Of a stretch of DNA of 64,000 nt, positions 1 to 11,921 are shown in pieces. Position numbers and translations under genes: made by a program. The notes beneath the pieces were generated by a model. It was not told the origin of the DNA and did not search any database. It saw nothing but the letters and a program-made list of their open reading frames with translations. The stretch's first letter is position 1, and each line of letters starts with the position of its first letter. This DNA is from Lentinus brumalis (Eukaryota; Basidiomycota; Agaricomycetes; Polyporales; Polyporaceae), in NCBI GenBank assembly GCA_001792895.1, contig MARA01000002.1, positions 2,480,001-2,544,000 of the forward strand. Direction: 5' to 3'.

Positions 1-2
1 GA

Positions 3-1491
3 GTCATTCACTTGGCCGTACATCCTTCTGCTTGGACGTCTGGTCCGCCAACAGCCTCTGTTCCTGCTCCAACCTCTTCCCCTCCCTCCTCATCTCGCCC
101 TACACCCACGCAGCCCCATCACTCTGCTAGACAGCCTGCGCCCACTCCCACTTACCAGCCACGCCCATCAACGGTTCCTTCTGGGTACTCTCAATCCCCC
201 TTTCCGTCTGTGGCATTCATACAGTACCTCCACAACCTGGCCTTGGGTGTCTTATCGGCCGGTGCTGTAACTCTCCCAACCCCACCGTCCATAAACGATC
301 TCGAGACATGGCGCGCAGCGGCTCAAGCCCTCTATCGTAGCAAAGGATGGTCCTGGCCTGGCGTATTCGACGAACCTTTCCCGTCTGGAAGCGCAGAGCA
401 GGGTGCTGTCTATCAGACGGTAACTATAGAGTAAGTACTGCATCCACCCATCCATCACGTCATGCTCACAACTGGACGAAAGGGGTTTCCCATATCTCCA
501 ACTCACAACGCCTGGAGCCACCCCGACACCTGCCCAAGCACATGCCATCAAAGTGCTATCATACACTTTCCCCATCCTGTCGATGGCCAATGACCCCATG
601 CTCTATGTGCCCGCCGCTCCCTACCAACCACAGACCTACGCTACTGCCACTAATCTCAACCAGCGCCTCCAGCAGCTCGGCCTTCCTGCCCTCCGTGTGG
701 GTCACAACCCTGCTGCTAACGTCAACCCCAACGATCCGAACGCGCCCAACCCGCTGGGTGCTCCGGGGGCTGGAGGGGCGGAGATCCGAGCAATACCAAT
801 GCGGGCGTTGATGGTGCCGCTCATGATGCTTGCGTTCCGCACCCTCCTGCTCCTGTACTTCTTCTCTCCGTCCAAGAGACCGTTGTTCGGCCTCCTGCTC
901 AGCTTATGGATCCTGTACGAGGCGTGGAACGCGATGCGCATGGTGCTCAACGACGGAGAGCGCGGTGCGGATGGTGCCGCCAACCCGGCAGCACCCAATG
1001 CACCTGCAGGAGCCGCACGTCCGGCAGCCGCTGGTGCTGCGCCCGCGCCCAACGTCAACGGTGTCGTCCCAGTCCCAGTCCCAGCCGCGGGCCGGTCAGG
1101 CCTGAACGTCATCCTGGACCGCATGGCCACGATGAACCTCGCCGCGGAGGACGCGATGCTGAACAGCGAAGCGCCCGCGCCGCCGCCGTCGTTTGGCCAG
1201 AAGGCGAAGATGTTCGTCACGCTGTTCTTCATGAGCCTCCATCCTGCTGCGTGGGACCGCCGACGGACGGCGCTCAGGCGGAGAGAGGGGAACATCCGGA
1301 CGGAGGCGAACGCGCGGGAGGCGGCTGAGCAGGAGAACAGCGAGCAGCAGGAGGGCCAGACGCGGAGCGAGGAGGATGAGGCGAGGGCACGGGCGAGGAT
1401 GCAGATGGTACAGCGGCATGAGAGGCGGCCGGCGTGGCTGAAGGAGTACGTCCGCAGGGTGCAATACACGGAGTGGGTGGACGACCCGTAG
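3..1491 (+). CDS. HERP/Usa1-like ubiquitin-domain ER membrane protein, 5' partial
   Basis: Exons 3-430 and 483-1491; the intron is 52 nt (GTAAGT...AAAG) and the joined frame stays open to TAG at 1489-1491. The gene starts before the window: the first residues, VIHLAVHPSAW, look like the last strand of a ubiquitin-like domain. A Pro/Ser/Thr-rich linker follows, then a conserved patch, then a hydrophobic hairpin (PLMMLAFRTLLLLYFF and FGLLLSLWILYEAW), and an acidic/basic charged tail. A UBL domain, a long linker and a membrane hairpin are the layout of HERPUD1-type proteins, which scaffold the Hrd1 ubiquitin ligase in ER-associated degradation. That role is inferred from layout. The fungal Dsc3 family, also UBL plus membrane segments, is the main alternative. 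Confidence 0.7.
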
Positions 1492-1895
1492 ATCGGGAGG
1501 CTATTACAGTATACATATTGGATCGAGGAAGCTGTGTAGGATAGGCTAGGACAGTTTGCGTAACGTATTGGATTGGATTGCAAAGTGGATGATTGCATTG
1601 GATCCGCCATGATGCATGCTCGAAGGTTTGCTTGGACGCTGAGCTGGTGCACAACGGTTCAGATATCAAGTGCAGGAGACCGGGATGGTGGGCACCACTA
1701 TACAACCCAGCTGCTGGCGCAATGCTAGGTCAAATTTCAGAATTGGGTGTGAGATGGTAGTTAACAACGTAGTATGAACAGTAAGATAGCTGTGCTGGTC
1801 GAGCGAAGTAGATGTAGGATAGATCGAGCAGCGCGAAGAGTGTGGGGCGGTGGGAGTATAGACGATGGGCTGTGTGCTTCAAAGTGGTTGCTGAT
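1492..1895. other. Convergent intergenic region
   Basis: Holds the 3' ends of the HERP-like gene (+) and the F-box gene (-). No gene, RNA or repeat was recognised in these 404 bp. Confidence 0.6.
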
Positions 1896-3879
1896 CTACG
1901 AGGAAGGCGTGGGCAAATTCAACGGTCGTCCATCCCAACGCAACTCTGATACCAATCTCTCTGTCAGAAGAGGCGAGAGCTTCATGAGTTCCTCGTCGGT
2001 AGAGCGACATCCTTTAAATTCTACGCGCAGAAGGTCGGGCGCACGGTACTGTCGACGAAGACGCAAGCCCGCCACAAGCAAGTCGGGGTCCAGCCAACGA
2101 TCCTGGTTGTGACGGCTGTAACACAGTCTGACGTCCACGAACTGGAGAACACGGAGGTTGGGGAAGATCACACGGGATGCGGACGGACCGCCCCTCGCAA
2201 TCTGTCCAGAACCCACGGAAACCGCGTTGTCGCCGTCGTCGACCTCAGTTCGATCCATGGCGACGTCACGTCCAACACCATCGGCGAACATAGCCTTGAG
2301 TCCACGAACCGCGGTGCCGGTCAGTCGGAGTGTGGAGGCATTGAACGCGTCCTCGAGCCACCTGTCCCAGCTCAGGTCGCTGGCTTCGTCGTCCCACTCG
2401 GTCAGATGCACAGTGTGCACATTTGAGAGGTCCAAGCGTCGGGCGACGTCTTCCGCCGGGATTACCGAGAACCGATCGCTTTTCGCGTCGTCGTAAATGA
2501 GGCGAGGCGGAACGTTGTCCAGCTCTAGACCCGAATCCCCCGACGGCGGGTGCTGGGGCTTATCGACGGCCGCACTCAGGTCGCTCGCCCATATTCGGCA
2601 AGAGGTGAACACTTGATCATCCGCTGGACTTGTTGAGCTTCGTGCGCCATAGGCGATGGTCGAGGGGGACCGCTGCTTAAACAAGCTGAGGAGCGAAGCC
2701 TTGAGCGCCGCTTCCACAACATCAAGACCATCATCGTCCTCCGTATACTCGTAGTGTACTGTCGTCGCGGGTTTGCCTGGTAGGTCGAGGTAACGAATGA
2801 GGGTCACGAGGAAACCGGGACGTGACGACAGTCGTAACAGCCGCAAATGCGGAAGAGGTGGTATTCTGTAACGACCTTCCGCCTCCAATGCATATCTTCC
2901 AGAGACCAATCGAGCGTGAGGGTCTCCAGGTTTGGCATGTCATGGAGTACCTGGAGGAAGTCGCCGAATAGTGGAAGGTCTTCGTCCTTCCCACAGACGC
3001 AGGAAGTGATCTCGAGGTGGCGCAATGACGGAGAGGTATGAAGGAGGGTATGCATCAGGTCAAACTGTATCTCCTTGAGCGTGAGCGAGTGTAGGGACGG
3101 CAGTTGGGTCTGAAAGGCCGCGTCTTCCAATGTGACTGTCGCGACAAGGGCTTCCCTACGAATGCGTGCTGATCCAACTGCCTCTATCCGCAGTTTCTCG
3201 AGGATAGGAGCGTCCGGTTCTTCCAGCCTCTTCCACATGTTTTCGAAATCATCTCTCTCGATGTAGATCGACAGGTCCCGTATCCGAGGAATCCACTTGA
3301 CCAAGAAATCGAGTCCCGAATATCCAGCACCGTAGAAGCCGTCCATACTGGTGCATGAAGGACAATGACTAGCGGCATTTACGGTGTGAACGTAGGTGAG
3401 CGGAAGTTTCAAGGCGCGGCTGAGAATGTCGTCGATGAAGGATTCCCGAACGCGTTCTTCGAAAGCGGCCCAAGTCCACAGGTTCGCGCACTTGTGCGCG
3501 ACGTCGCGCCAGTGGCGACATACGTGCGAGACATTCAGCCACTGGTAAAAGGACTTGTGGATGTCGAGGTCTCCGGCCGTCGAGGTGGTATGCAACTCCA
3601 CTCTTTCCTGACGCAGCATGGCAGCCTGGTTCAGGAACACCTCGGAGAGGATTTCTGGAGGTAGCTTGGCAATCGGTAACCGGATGTTCAGCGAGCTTTT
3701 CAGCTGAGCTGCCTGGTGCGAATGCAATGCGATTTTCTCCCTCAGCTGACGTTGCATCCTTTACATGGTAGCCATGGGTGGTGCTTGATGAGTACTCCAC
3801 ATGCATGACAACAAGATATGAGAACATACTCTGTCTCTGATGTTGACATGCCCCCCATTCTACGAGCGACGACCTCCAT
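1896..3879 (-). pseudogene. F-box-like protein (copy 1), frameshifted
   Basis: Exon 1 is 3830-3879 (ATG at 3879), followed by a 71-nt phase-2 intron. The main exon from 3758 opens with the F-box-like segment (LPPEILSEVFLNQAAML, then HVCRHWRDVA). The first half stays open to about 2890. The homologous second half (PPLPHLRLLRLSS... to the stop at 1896) lies in another frame, shifted by -1/+2. No credible GT-AG intron spans the join; the only candidate is about 24 nt. The other F-box copies in the window read straight through this point (LDVDWS... to LPNLKELHI), so this copy has a frameshift or a sequence error. Intact F-box proteins act as substrate adaptors of SCF ubiquitin ligases. Both halves are otherwise well preserved, so any damage is recent. 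Confidence 0.75.
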
Positions 3880-4491
3880 ACCAAGATGCGTGTCCGGGTC
3901 TATCTCCATCGTCCAGCAACGGGCACTGAGCAGTCAAAATCTGGGGAGTGAGCGACTCGATGGCGCGATACCCGAGTGGACTGTGTCGTAGGTGAAGAGG
4001 GGAGGTCGAGCCAGAGTGGGCAAACGGTCAAGAGAATTTCACGTCGTCGCAGCAATTTCGACACAGTAGTAGTTAATGCTAGTAGTACGAGGTACTTAGT
4101 ACGACACTCGAGGAAGGTTCTCATGCGCTTAATGCAAGCTTTTACGCGGTCATATGACAGTCGCGTGGAGGACGCGTCGGCGGCGTCGCTGAACCCGGTG
4201 GCAAAGCAGACGAGGAGTGATTTGAGGATTTCCCAGCGAGGTCACTAGTATCGGGGCAAATTGTATGTATGTATAGTAAGGCCCCGTTGGGCAGCCAGAT
4301 ACTTACTCTACATGGCTCATACCCCACGCACTACTTCATGTTGCGATACTCAGATGCCTATCCCATCGTAATGCCAGGACAGCAGCGGAGGCGAGAGGCA
4401 GTGATCGTTGTTGACTGCAGCCGCTCATAGCTCTGACATCCATCCATGTCCACACGGAAGACATTCGCGGCGCGTACTCACTCCTCGGCGT
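3880..4491. other. Intergenic, nothing recognised
   Basis: Lies between two minus-strand F-box genes. It should hold the promoter of copy 1 and the terminator of copy 2. Short frames on both strands resemble no family I know. Confidence 0.5.
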
Positions 4492-6588
4492 TCACGGTCC
4501 TATAGCGCTGCGTCCAGTCACCACCGTGTTACTATCGTCCAAGCGCAGACGCATTCCATCCCATTGCACTTCATCAACAGCGCGTACCAGAGGTATCAAT
4601 TCTTCGCGCTCTAGACACTGGCATGCGTCGAATTCCAGGCATTCAATCGGGGAGGCACCCTGAGTGACTCGCCTTCGCAAGCACTCGACGAGACCCTTGA
4701 CGTCAAGCCCGTATAGCGAAGAGTAGCACCATCGGAAGACCGTGGACACATCCCGATCGAACATGTATCCCTTCTCGCCTTCACGGAGCTTGAAGTCGAC
4801 CTGGAAAAACGACAGAGTGCGGAGATGAGGGAACAACGGCTGCGATCCAGCCATGTCGTGGACTTTGGGTTCCGTGTCTGCAGGAGGTACATCGGAGTCT
4901 TCAACGATGCCAGAGGCGAGCTTCTCGTCCTCGCCCATATCACCAAGTCCGATCCAGTCTGGAGGAAATGCCCGCTTGTGGGCAGTGTTCCTGGTCCTCT
5001 GCTTGCGTGTCTCCCCGTCCATGCAAGCGGGCCTCGTCCAGCCAGCAAGGACGGCACTCATCGCGAACGTTGCATCGCCCGATATGCGGAGGGTTAAGAC
5101 GTTCTTGGCGCCGCGCAACGTCTCCATCGATACTCTAGCCCCGTCACAGTCGGCATCCCGATAGTTGATGGTATGAACGTGGCGGAGGTCTGTTGCCGAT
5201 ATAATCCTAGTCAGCAACGGGCCATGTAGAGTCGTATTGTCGAAACGGAGCCTGCATGGTCCTGTCTCAACGAATGCCCACGGCCTGGGGAGATGGAGGT
5301 CACCACGATGCTCGTCCGCGGCCCAAATTCGACACGAGGAGGAGGATTTGCAGCGACGTTCCATGTCCTCGTAGAACTCGTAAGAGATCGCGTATACGAC
5401 CATGCCCTTGAGCAGATGATCCACCGCGGCTCGCATACAAAGCAAGACGTCGTCGGAAATATGTATCTCCGGGTCTGTCTTGTAGTAGCGATCGGACCCA
5501 TCGTCGTCGTCGTCGAAGAAAATGATGCAGGTTGTGGAGGGTGGTAAAAGGTGGGATACGAATTGGGCACCGGCTTCGTCCGCTGGGACCCGCAGCTGCT
5601 GCAAATGCGGCATGGGGACAAGCTCGTACTCCGCGTCGGCAAGGGGGTATGGGACGGCATCAATGCTCATGCTCTCTAGACCTGTCATACAGCGTAGCGC
5701 AGTGAGCATGTCACCGAGATGTGACTCGTATCCGGTTTCGCATTGAGCGAGGTCAAGATGCCGCAATGATGAGGCAAGCAGTCTGCTCGACCACTCCAGC
5801 CTGACCTCGCGCAGTCGAAGGCGGCGGAGGACCGGCAGGGGCTGTGAAGGCAACTCCATAGGAATTATCACTCCCGTGCCGCGTCTGAGCGAGTATGGCT
5901 GCCAACCCACCGCCTCGATGTAAAGGTCCTCAAGCTTGGCCGCACCATGGAGGCAGGTCAGAGCTTCCCATACGTCGTTGTGGTTGGGCATGGCGATGAA
6001 CACGACGATGGTGGCCGTCCGGGGGAGTATCTCTTTCAAAATGCTGATCGCCGCGCTGTAACAGTCCTCCGGCACCTTTCTGAAAGCGCACCCACCGACG
6101 CAATGATGCTCCTCCGATGCATTCACGACGACGTTAAGAGGCAGGCCGCATGAGCGCGTGATGACAGTGCGAACCAGCTCGGGTGCGACTCTTTCGTCGA
6201 GAACGACGGTCGTCCACAGCTCGGGACAGTCGAGAGCGACCTTGCGCCAATGACGACACACTTGGGAAACGGCGATCCACAAGTAGATAGGCCTGTGCGA
6301 GGGCTCACCGTACCCAGACTTGTCCCACTGGGCGACGACCGTGTTATAGAACGTCGTAGCCTGCATTGTGAAGATGACGGAGAGGAGGGCGGATGGAAGC
6401 CTCGCAACAGCGGAATGAGCATTGTACAGCTGCTTCAGCCGCTCGACTTCGGCCGCATGGAATTTAATCTGTTGATGTACATGCTGGCCCTCAAGCTCAA
6501 GTCTGAAGCCAATATTGGTAGTCAGGTGGAAGGACACCACACTTGGTAAAGTGCGCACGTACACTGGTCTGATCATTTCGCGAGACAT
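4492..6588 (-). CDS. F-box-like protein (copy 2)
   Basis: Exons 6563-6588 (26 nt, ATG at 6588) and 4492-6502; predicted 678 aa. The 60-nt first intron (GTACGT...TTCAG) is a multiple of three and open, so it can be misread as coding. Its phase (2) and the 26-nt first exon match copy 5. N-terminal helical region, then F-box-like segment ARLPSALLSVIFTMQATTF, then the conserved IAVSQVCRHWRKVALDCPELWTTVVLDERV block, then a long leucine-rich C-terminal half of the kind used to bind substrates. A Cys/His pair patch (HHCVGGC) is shared with copies 3-5. Predicted SCF adaptor; substrate unknown. It runs parallel to copy 1 and may be a tandem duplicate of the wider local expansion. Confidence 0.8.
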   Translation of the reverse strand: MSREMIRPVYVRTLPSVVSFHLTTNIGFRLELEGQHVHQQIKFHAAEVERLKQLYNAHSAVARLPSALLSVIFTMQATTFYNTVVAQWDKSGYGEPSHRPIYLWIAVSQVCRHWRKVALDCPELWTTVVLDERVAPELVRTVITRSCGLPLNVVVNASEEHHCVGGCAFRKVPEDCYSAAISILKEILPRTATIVVFIAMPNHNDVWEALTCLHGAAKLEDLYIEAVGWQPYSLRRGTGVIIPMELPSQPLPVLRRLRLREVRLEWSSRLLASSLRHLDLAQCETGYESHLGDMLTALRCMTGLESMSIDAVPYPLADAEYELVPMPHLQQLRVPADEAGAQFVSHLLPPSTTCIIFFDDDDDGSDRYYKTDPEIHISDDVLLCMRAAVDHLLKGMVVYAISYEFYEDMERRCKSSSSCRIWAADEHRGDLHLPRPWAFVETGPCRLRFDNTTLHGPLLTRIISATDLRHVHTINYRDADCDGARVSMETLRGAKNVLTLRISGDATFAMSAVLAGWTRPACMDGETRKQRTRNTAHKRAFPPDWIGLGDMGEDEKLASGIVEDSDVPPADTEPKVHDMAGSQPLFPHLRTLSFFQVDFKLREGEKGYMFDRDVSTVFRWCYSSLYGLDVKGLVECLRRRVTQGASPIECLEFDACQCLEREELIPLVRAVDEVQWDGMRLRLDDSNTVVTGRSAIGP

Positions 6589-8202
6589 TTTCCAGCTCGA
6601 ACTGTCCGACGAGTTGTAGCGAGCCAAGTAAGGCGAAGATTGTCTCCCCTAGGCACCCCACGATCCGACAAGTCGTAGGGCGAAGAGGAGTACAGACGCC
6701 CCGCAGGCTGGTGGTGGTCGACTACTGGAAAGCAAAACGGGTTAATGTCACGGGAGATCAAGGGGGTGGCAGAAAGTGAATTACTTACCGGTAGTCCTAA
6801 AAGTGCATTAAGCAACTTTCCGGGGACCCCCTCCCCCCTCCCCCGTGGGAAACTACTTGATATGGTATGTTTTCCGTATATCAGACGACATAGCCTGCCA
6901 AATCAGGAGGAGAGAAGTAAAAATACGCGGAGAATATTCCCTATTATCACTGACATGTTTTTCGACCTGTATCTGTGGTGGAATGCGCAAATGCGTGCAT
7001 GTCCTGCGATTGAGAGGGCGAGACTTCCGAGCGTTAAATATCCTAATATGGTTGCTCAGACGCCCATTTGCCATGCTTGAGGTGCTCGACATCGGTCACA
7101 GTCCTGTACGCCCCCTACATAGAGTCTACGTCACTGCAGGATACTTTTGACTCGCTCATGAGCCTCGTTATATTGTCCATGGACCCCCAAATCATGTGTA
7201 CAAATGACCTACGAAAAGTGCAATAAGACCCCCGAGAACCCCCTCCCCCCCTTAAGCGCCCATTACCCACGGTCTCGGATTTTTCCGATGCCACCCCCTT
7301 GCGGGAGATAGCAATCTGGTCAACGGAGATGAAGCATCGGTCATCACCTTTTGCGAAACCCCCCTTCCACTCATCCGTTCGCGCTGATTTTTGGTGTGTA
7401 TACTGGCATAACCTCTATAGTTACAGGGAAATTACTCTCGTGTATGTCCTCCTCTTCTTTCTCCTTGAAATGACGAAGAGATATCCCCCCACTCTATGGC
7501 GCTTGCCTGCTCGCGCTTCCGTCTCCCCGGCGCTTTTCTTCCCGCTCTTGCCCTTTATGGCAAACATCCCGCTTGCGACAGCTACCACTGTCTGCCTTGT
7601 CATTTGCGTTATTCATACCAGACTACCTCGGCGACAATTTTCTCATAACCACTAGAGGAGTAGCTATGCATTGGTACAACAATTGTGGAGAACGGAGGGG
7701 TAGAAGTATGGTTTCTTCAAAAGTGAGTGACCAAAATCTCATTTTCAGCGGACAGAAATCTCGTAAGCGGACCGGAATGCCACAGATGCTAGACCGTTTA
7801 CTTATCCGACTTTGACTGATTTGTTGTAGCTGGTCGGACTGTTGCCTCAGATAAGTCTGACTGTATACCAATCCAAAATGACCGATGTCTCATCGCCGGT
7901 GACATTATTACCCCTTGCTACTGGAAACTTCCTCTAGGGCGCCTCTGGATGTCCAGTACATGGCAGCGCCGTGACAGTGCCACGCCGTCGAGTGCATGTA
8001 TACCTTGACAGTACACGTAGATTTGTTGGATCAAGCGTGCACAGAATCCTTGGTGAGCGATGGTCTAGTACTCTACAGCATACATGGGATAATAGCCGGC
8101 TCACGCACGTAGTAGTTCACGCGTCCCAGTGGAGATGCATACTACGGTCAACAACTTACATTTGAGATCCACTACTCGACTACGACCTAGATACGAGCAT
8201 CA
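6589..8202. other. 1.6-kb gene-poor region
   Basis: Only short unrelated frames. C-runs (GACCCCCTCCCCCCTCCCCC near 6830 and a similar run near 7245) occur beside related AAAAGTGCA(T/A)TAAG words. A 13-bp inverted repeat is listed separately. It may be a decayed mobile element, but no transposase motif is visible. Confidence 0.4.
6759..7301. repeat. Inverted repeat CAAGGGGGTGGCA, 13 bp
   Basis: CAAGGGGGTGGCA at 6759-6771 is perfectly inverted at 7289-7301, enclosing about 0.5 kb that contains the C-run repeats. There is no clear target duplication outside it. A small non-autonomous element is possible but unproven. Confidence 0.35.
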
Positions 8203-8921
8203 CTACAAATTGTTGTGCCCTCCGGTAGATCCAAAACCTCCTGCGCCTCGGAGTGTCTCATCAAGGTCCTATAAAGAGCAACAATCAACGGATGCACAGG
8301 GATGCATGGGTTTGTCACAGACCTGAACCTCGACGACATCCGGCGTCACTATGCGCTCCAGGATCAGTTGAGCAATTCTGTCGCCCTCGTTCACTGTCCA
8401 AGACTCAGCCAAGGTTCGACGCAGCGATGAATGTAATCGTACCAGTGAAGTCCTGATCTGAGAGGTTGAAAAGAAGGACAAAGACGATGCCTCTATAGTC
8501 GGCGTCGATCACACCAGCACCAGTGTCAATCATGAATTTTGATGCTATGGCCATTTGAGCCTCATTCAGCGAAATCTGTTTACTGCGTGGAAACGTACCG
8601 AGGCCACTTCGAGGTGCGACACGTCCATACGTTCCTGCTGGCACTGCAACAGAGATCTGCGTGTCGACGAGAGCCTTGCCACGCGCGGGAATGACTTTGG
8701 TCTCAGCACTGAGTCATGCTCAGCCTGCTATCTCCAAACGATGCATGAGTGACGCACCTGTACAGATCGTATCCTGCTGCAAGGGCAGAGCCACGCGTGG
8801 GCAGTCGCGCCTTCTCAGAGTGACGCTTGATGAGCAGGCCGGCGACGGGCGCGAGGTCAGACTTGTCATTTTCGGGGGACATCTTGCGTTTCTTGAGCTG
8901 CGGGGTTTGGACGTCGGACAT
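8203..8921 (-). CDS. DUT1: Deoxyuridine 5'-triphosphate nucleotidohydrolase (dUTPase)
   Basis: Hydrolyses dUTP to dUMP and pyrophosphate, keeping uracil out of DNA and supplying dTMP synthesis. Exons 8758-8921, 8599-8708, 8443-8544, 8323-8393 and 8203-8268 give 170 aa. All five trimeric dUTPase motifs are present in order: [40 protein letters not shown] and [10 protein letters not shown]. The short lysine-rich N-terminus precedes the fold. Two introns (8545-8598 and 8269-8322) are 54 nt and hence in frame; reading through them would insert junk between motifs. It is divergent from the gene at 9152, with about 230 bp shared. Length and motifs are typical of the eukaryotic nuclear enzyme. Confidence 0.96.
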
Positions 8922-9151
8922 GGGATGAAGAGAGCAGTGAAGACGGGGTGGCACAGCAAGACGCGAGTGTGGCGAAAGGTCATTGAGACGCGTCGTCGGA
9001 GTCTGGAAGCGTGTCAACTCCGCCGTGCGTGTCTACCCCGGCCCGCGCCTTGCCTTCCCGCCGCCTTCATCCTCTCCCTCCTCTGGGTCGTTCCGCACAT
9101 TCAGATACAGGCATGCCTCCTGCCGGCGGGCAGATGCCGATAACTGCGTAC

Positions 9152-10892
9152 ATGTCTGAGCAATCTAGCAAACGCACAAGGAAGACCGGTTCCTCCAAAG
9201 CATCTCAGAAGCGCAGGAGCTCTCCAGGCCGCAATCGAGAGGCGGAGCCACCCAAGAAGAAACGGAAGCAGAAGGAGAACCTGACTCCGCAGACCTCATT
9301 AAAGGACGTCGAGAGCAAACCGGACGAGCCTTCGAGCAGCTCACGTCCTCGACGCAGTTCGCGGCGTCGGCGGAACTCTGACACGGGAGGGGGTACAAAG
9401 GTCCAGGAAGATGATGCGGGCGAGGAACCTGTGGCTACACTGGACGAGACAGCCACTAACATAACGACGCATAAGGTTGTGGTAGACCTGACATCCTCTG
9501 GGCTCGACGACGGACCCGGACTCGAGGCGACGACGACGGAGATGCGTACGCGGCCAATGACGCCAGAACATAGAGGGCATCATCGCGGCGCCCTTGCAGC
9601 TAACTCATTACCATCTCCACCACTCACTGCTTCGACTGCCCGACGGGGGCATAAGTCATGTCGCGATGAAGAAAGGCGTGTCGAAGAGATGCTGGAGGAG
9701 CCGGGCGGCGTCCCGCACGAGGCGGTGATTGATTCGGTCCCGTCCCCGAAACAGGCTGAGACAGGTTCGTCAGTTGCACTTGTGAAGCATGACATCGTCT
9801 CATTGCGTCCCTGCAGGCTCGGGTCCTCACCACTCCAATCATGGCGACGACAATACAGATGGCAGTGTTGCTCCCGCGTCGCGCCCTGGTGAAAGTAGCC
9901 TGGTGCTCATGCCTCCTCCAGATTTGCCGCCACAAGCAGCATCAACGGCCACTCCGCATCTACCTCTCCCTGTTCCTGCACAGAAGCCGTGTTCTACGTC
10001 ATCAGACAAATGGGTACCCTCCTCCCAGACGCAGGAGCTGTCGATCCCCGCCTGTCACGGTGCAGGCCATCCTTCATCCGATCCCACGCTGCGTGCTCGT
10101 TTCGCTGGAGAAACGCAAGTGGTACCTAGCTCGCAACTGTACGAGATGGAGTTGCAAATGCCGCCTGCCTCTGCTTCGGCAGCAGAGAACGATGGATCAG
10201 GTGGGGCACATTCTCCTGAAGTCGTCGAGAGTTCCCAGCAGCTGGAGGCTGAGATGGACGCTACTTGGGCCGAGACCGTCGCAGCACGGCAAGCCGCCTT
10301 AGGATGGTACGCAACGAGTTACTACCTCGACACCCTAAGCTGACTTCTATGCAGGTCAAAAGAGGCCGATGGCGGGAGCCGACCACGCACCCCATCTCCG
10401 TCCCCTCGTAAGACCGAGTCGCAGGACTATGACGCGCAGGACGAGTTTTCTTCACAGGAAGACTCGCAGCCGTCCTTTGACATCCACGCATCTTCTCTGC
10501 GCGTGCCATCCCAGATGACGCAGTCCTCAGCGTCGTACAGCGATTCCCAGTCCACCGCCAGCACTCCTCCCCAAGTGCGCCGCTTCCGTGACATGTTCAA
10601 AGGGCGCGACGAGCACGGCAACGAGCTATCGTCTCAGCGAGGAACCGCTAGTCGCCGTCCGCTTTCGCCAGTACCATCTCCTGGAGATGAAGTTGGATAT
10701 GTCCATGACCCCCTGGACGACATCTCTGTATCGCCGTCTCTCATCCCAGAGCAGCACTCCTCGGATGGCTCATACTCTTACGGCTCGTCGCTCTCGGAGA
10801 CTCAGACGCAGCCAACACCTGTCCGGGACTTCATGGCTATGTTCGACTCTCAAAGAGATGGGGATCCTTCCCAGGCTCCGGACGTCTGGTAG
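9152..10892 (+). CDS. Disordered, probably nuclear protein of unknown function
   Basis: Exons 9152-9764, 9817-10306 and 10355-10892; 546 aa. ATGs at 9134 and 9152 are both possible starts. No catalytic domain is visible. The N-terminus is strongly basic, with a nuclear-localisation-like PPKKKRKQK stretch and Arg/Ser runs (RPRRSSRRRR). The middle is rich in Pro, Ser and acidic residues. The C-terminal third has two related short segments, VRRFRDMFKGRDEHGN and VRDFMAMFDSQRDG, separated by Ser-rich sequence, which look like a repeated docking motif. Introns are 52 and 48 nt. I do not recognise the family. It shares its promoter region with DUT1, which proves no shared role. Confidence 0.75.
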
Positions 10893-11265
10893 TCAGTATC
10901 CCGTGAGTATAACCCTGCTTCTGTGATGTTGGGGTTCTTTTCTGTTTTGTCTTGATGTGATTGATGCATAATGTCTTGAATGTCGTCTTCTCCACTTGCA
11001 ATTCATTGTCTTCTACAATTCTTTGCTATGTGTGACGCGTTTTGACGCGGTCATGTGAGCAATGTCACATATCCTCGGATGTCCGCGGCCAGACGACTGC
11101 CCGCCTCCGGCTGCCTCAGCTCGGAAGCGAGCAGTCTGACGATCCAGACGTCTCGATCCACAGTGTCAGCCATACGAGCGCAGCATAAGATGCGCGCGCT
11201 GGCTTCATCGCACACTCTGCCTCCCAAGCTATCACACACACTATCCTCATCTCTGTATTCGAACT
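10893..11265. other. Intergenic, nothing recognised
   Basis: Terminator of the upstream gene and promoter of the coiled-coil gene; T-rich stretch near 10935-11030. No RNA or repeat seen. Confidence 0.5.
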
Positions 11266-11921
11266 ATGTCGTCGTTCTCCTCTTCCTCGTCGATCCAATC
11301 CGTCATGTCCGACCGTGAGGTGAAGAAGCTGGAGAAGGTTCTTGCGCAGGAGGCGAAAGCAGACCTAAAGGCCATCGACCACGCCATGAAGGACGTCAAG
11401 GCGGCGGAGAAGGCACTGCAGAAGTGCGCCAAGGTACGTCGCGTCAGCCATACCACATATATCTGCGCTCAGTCAGATGGCGCGCCAGACGTCCGAGAAG
11501 GCACAGAAGAAGGTCTTGAAGCAGAAGGAGAAGGAACAATCCACTGCAAAGGCGCTCAATAAAGTGACGCACAAGCACGCCGACATGCTCGAGAAGGAGG
11601 CTAAGGCTCAGGAGAAGCTTTCCGTATGTCATGCCTACAATGCCCGCTGCTTGCTTGCAACTGACCTCGGCACAGAGCAAACGTCAGTACGAATCTCATA
11701 CGGACCACTCCTCGCGTCAAATGCATTCAAACTTCGACGACTGCCAGCATTCTGCGGTGGCTAATGCGGTAAGCGTGCAGTGGCTGCTTTCGTCCACCCG
11801 GCGAGTTCGCTCACGACTACTTGCCTTGCTCCTGCAGAGGGATCGCGATGAGCGGCTCGCGCAGATCCACGCGCAGTACACACACGGAGATGCGTCTGAC
11901 CCCGAGACTACTGTCGCTTGA
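11266..11921 (+). CDS. Small lysine-rich coiled-coil protein, function unknown
   Basis: Exons 11266-11433, 11477-11623, 11676-11768 and 11838-11921; 163 aa. It has a serine-rich start (MSSFSSSSSIQSV), then about 100 residues of heptad-like Lys/Glu/Ala sequence, almost certainly a coiled coil. The C-terminal segment is less repetitive (HTDHSSRQMHSNFDDCQHS, then RDERLAQIHAQY). Three of the four exons have lengths divisible by 21, consistent with coiled-coil exon units. The introns are 43, 52 and 69 nt. No domain recognised. Confidence 0.8.
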
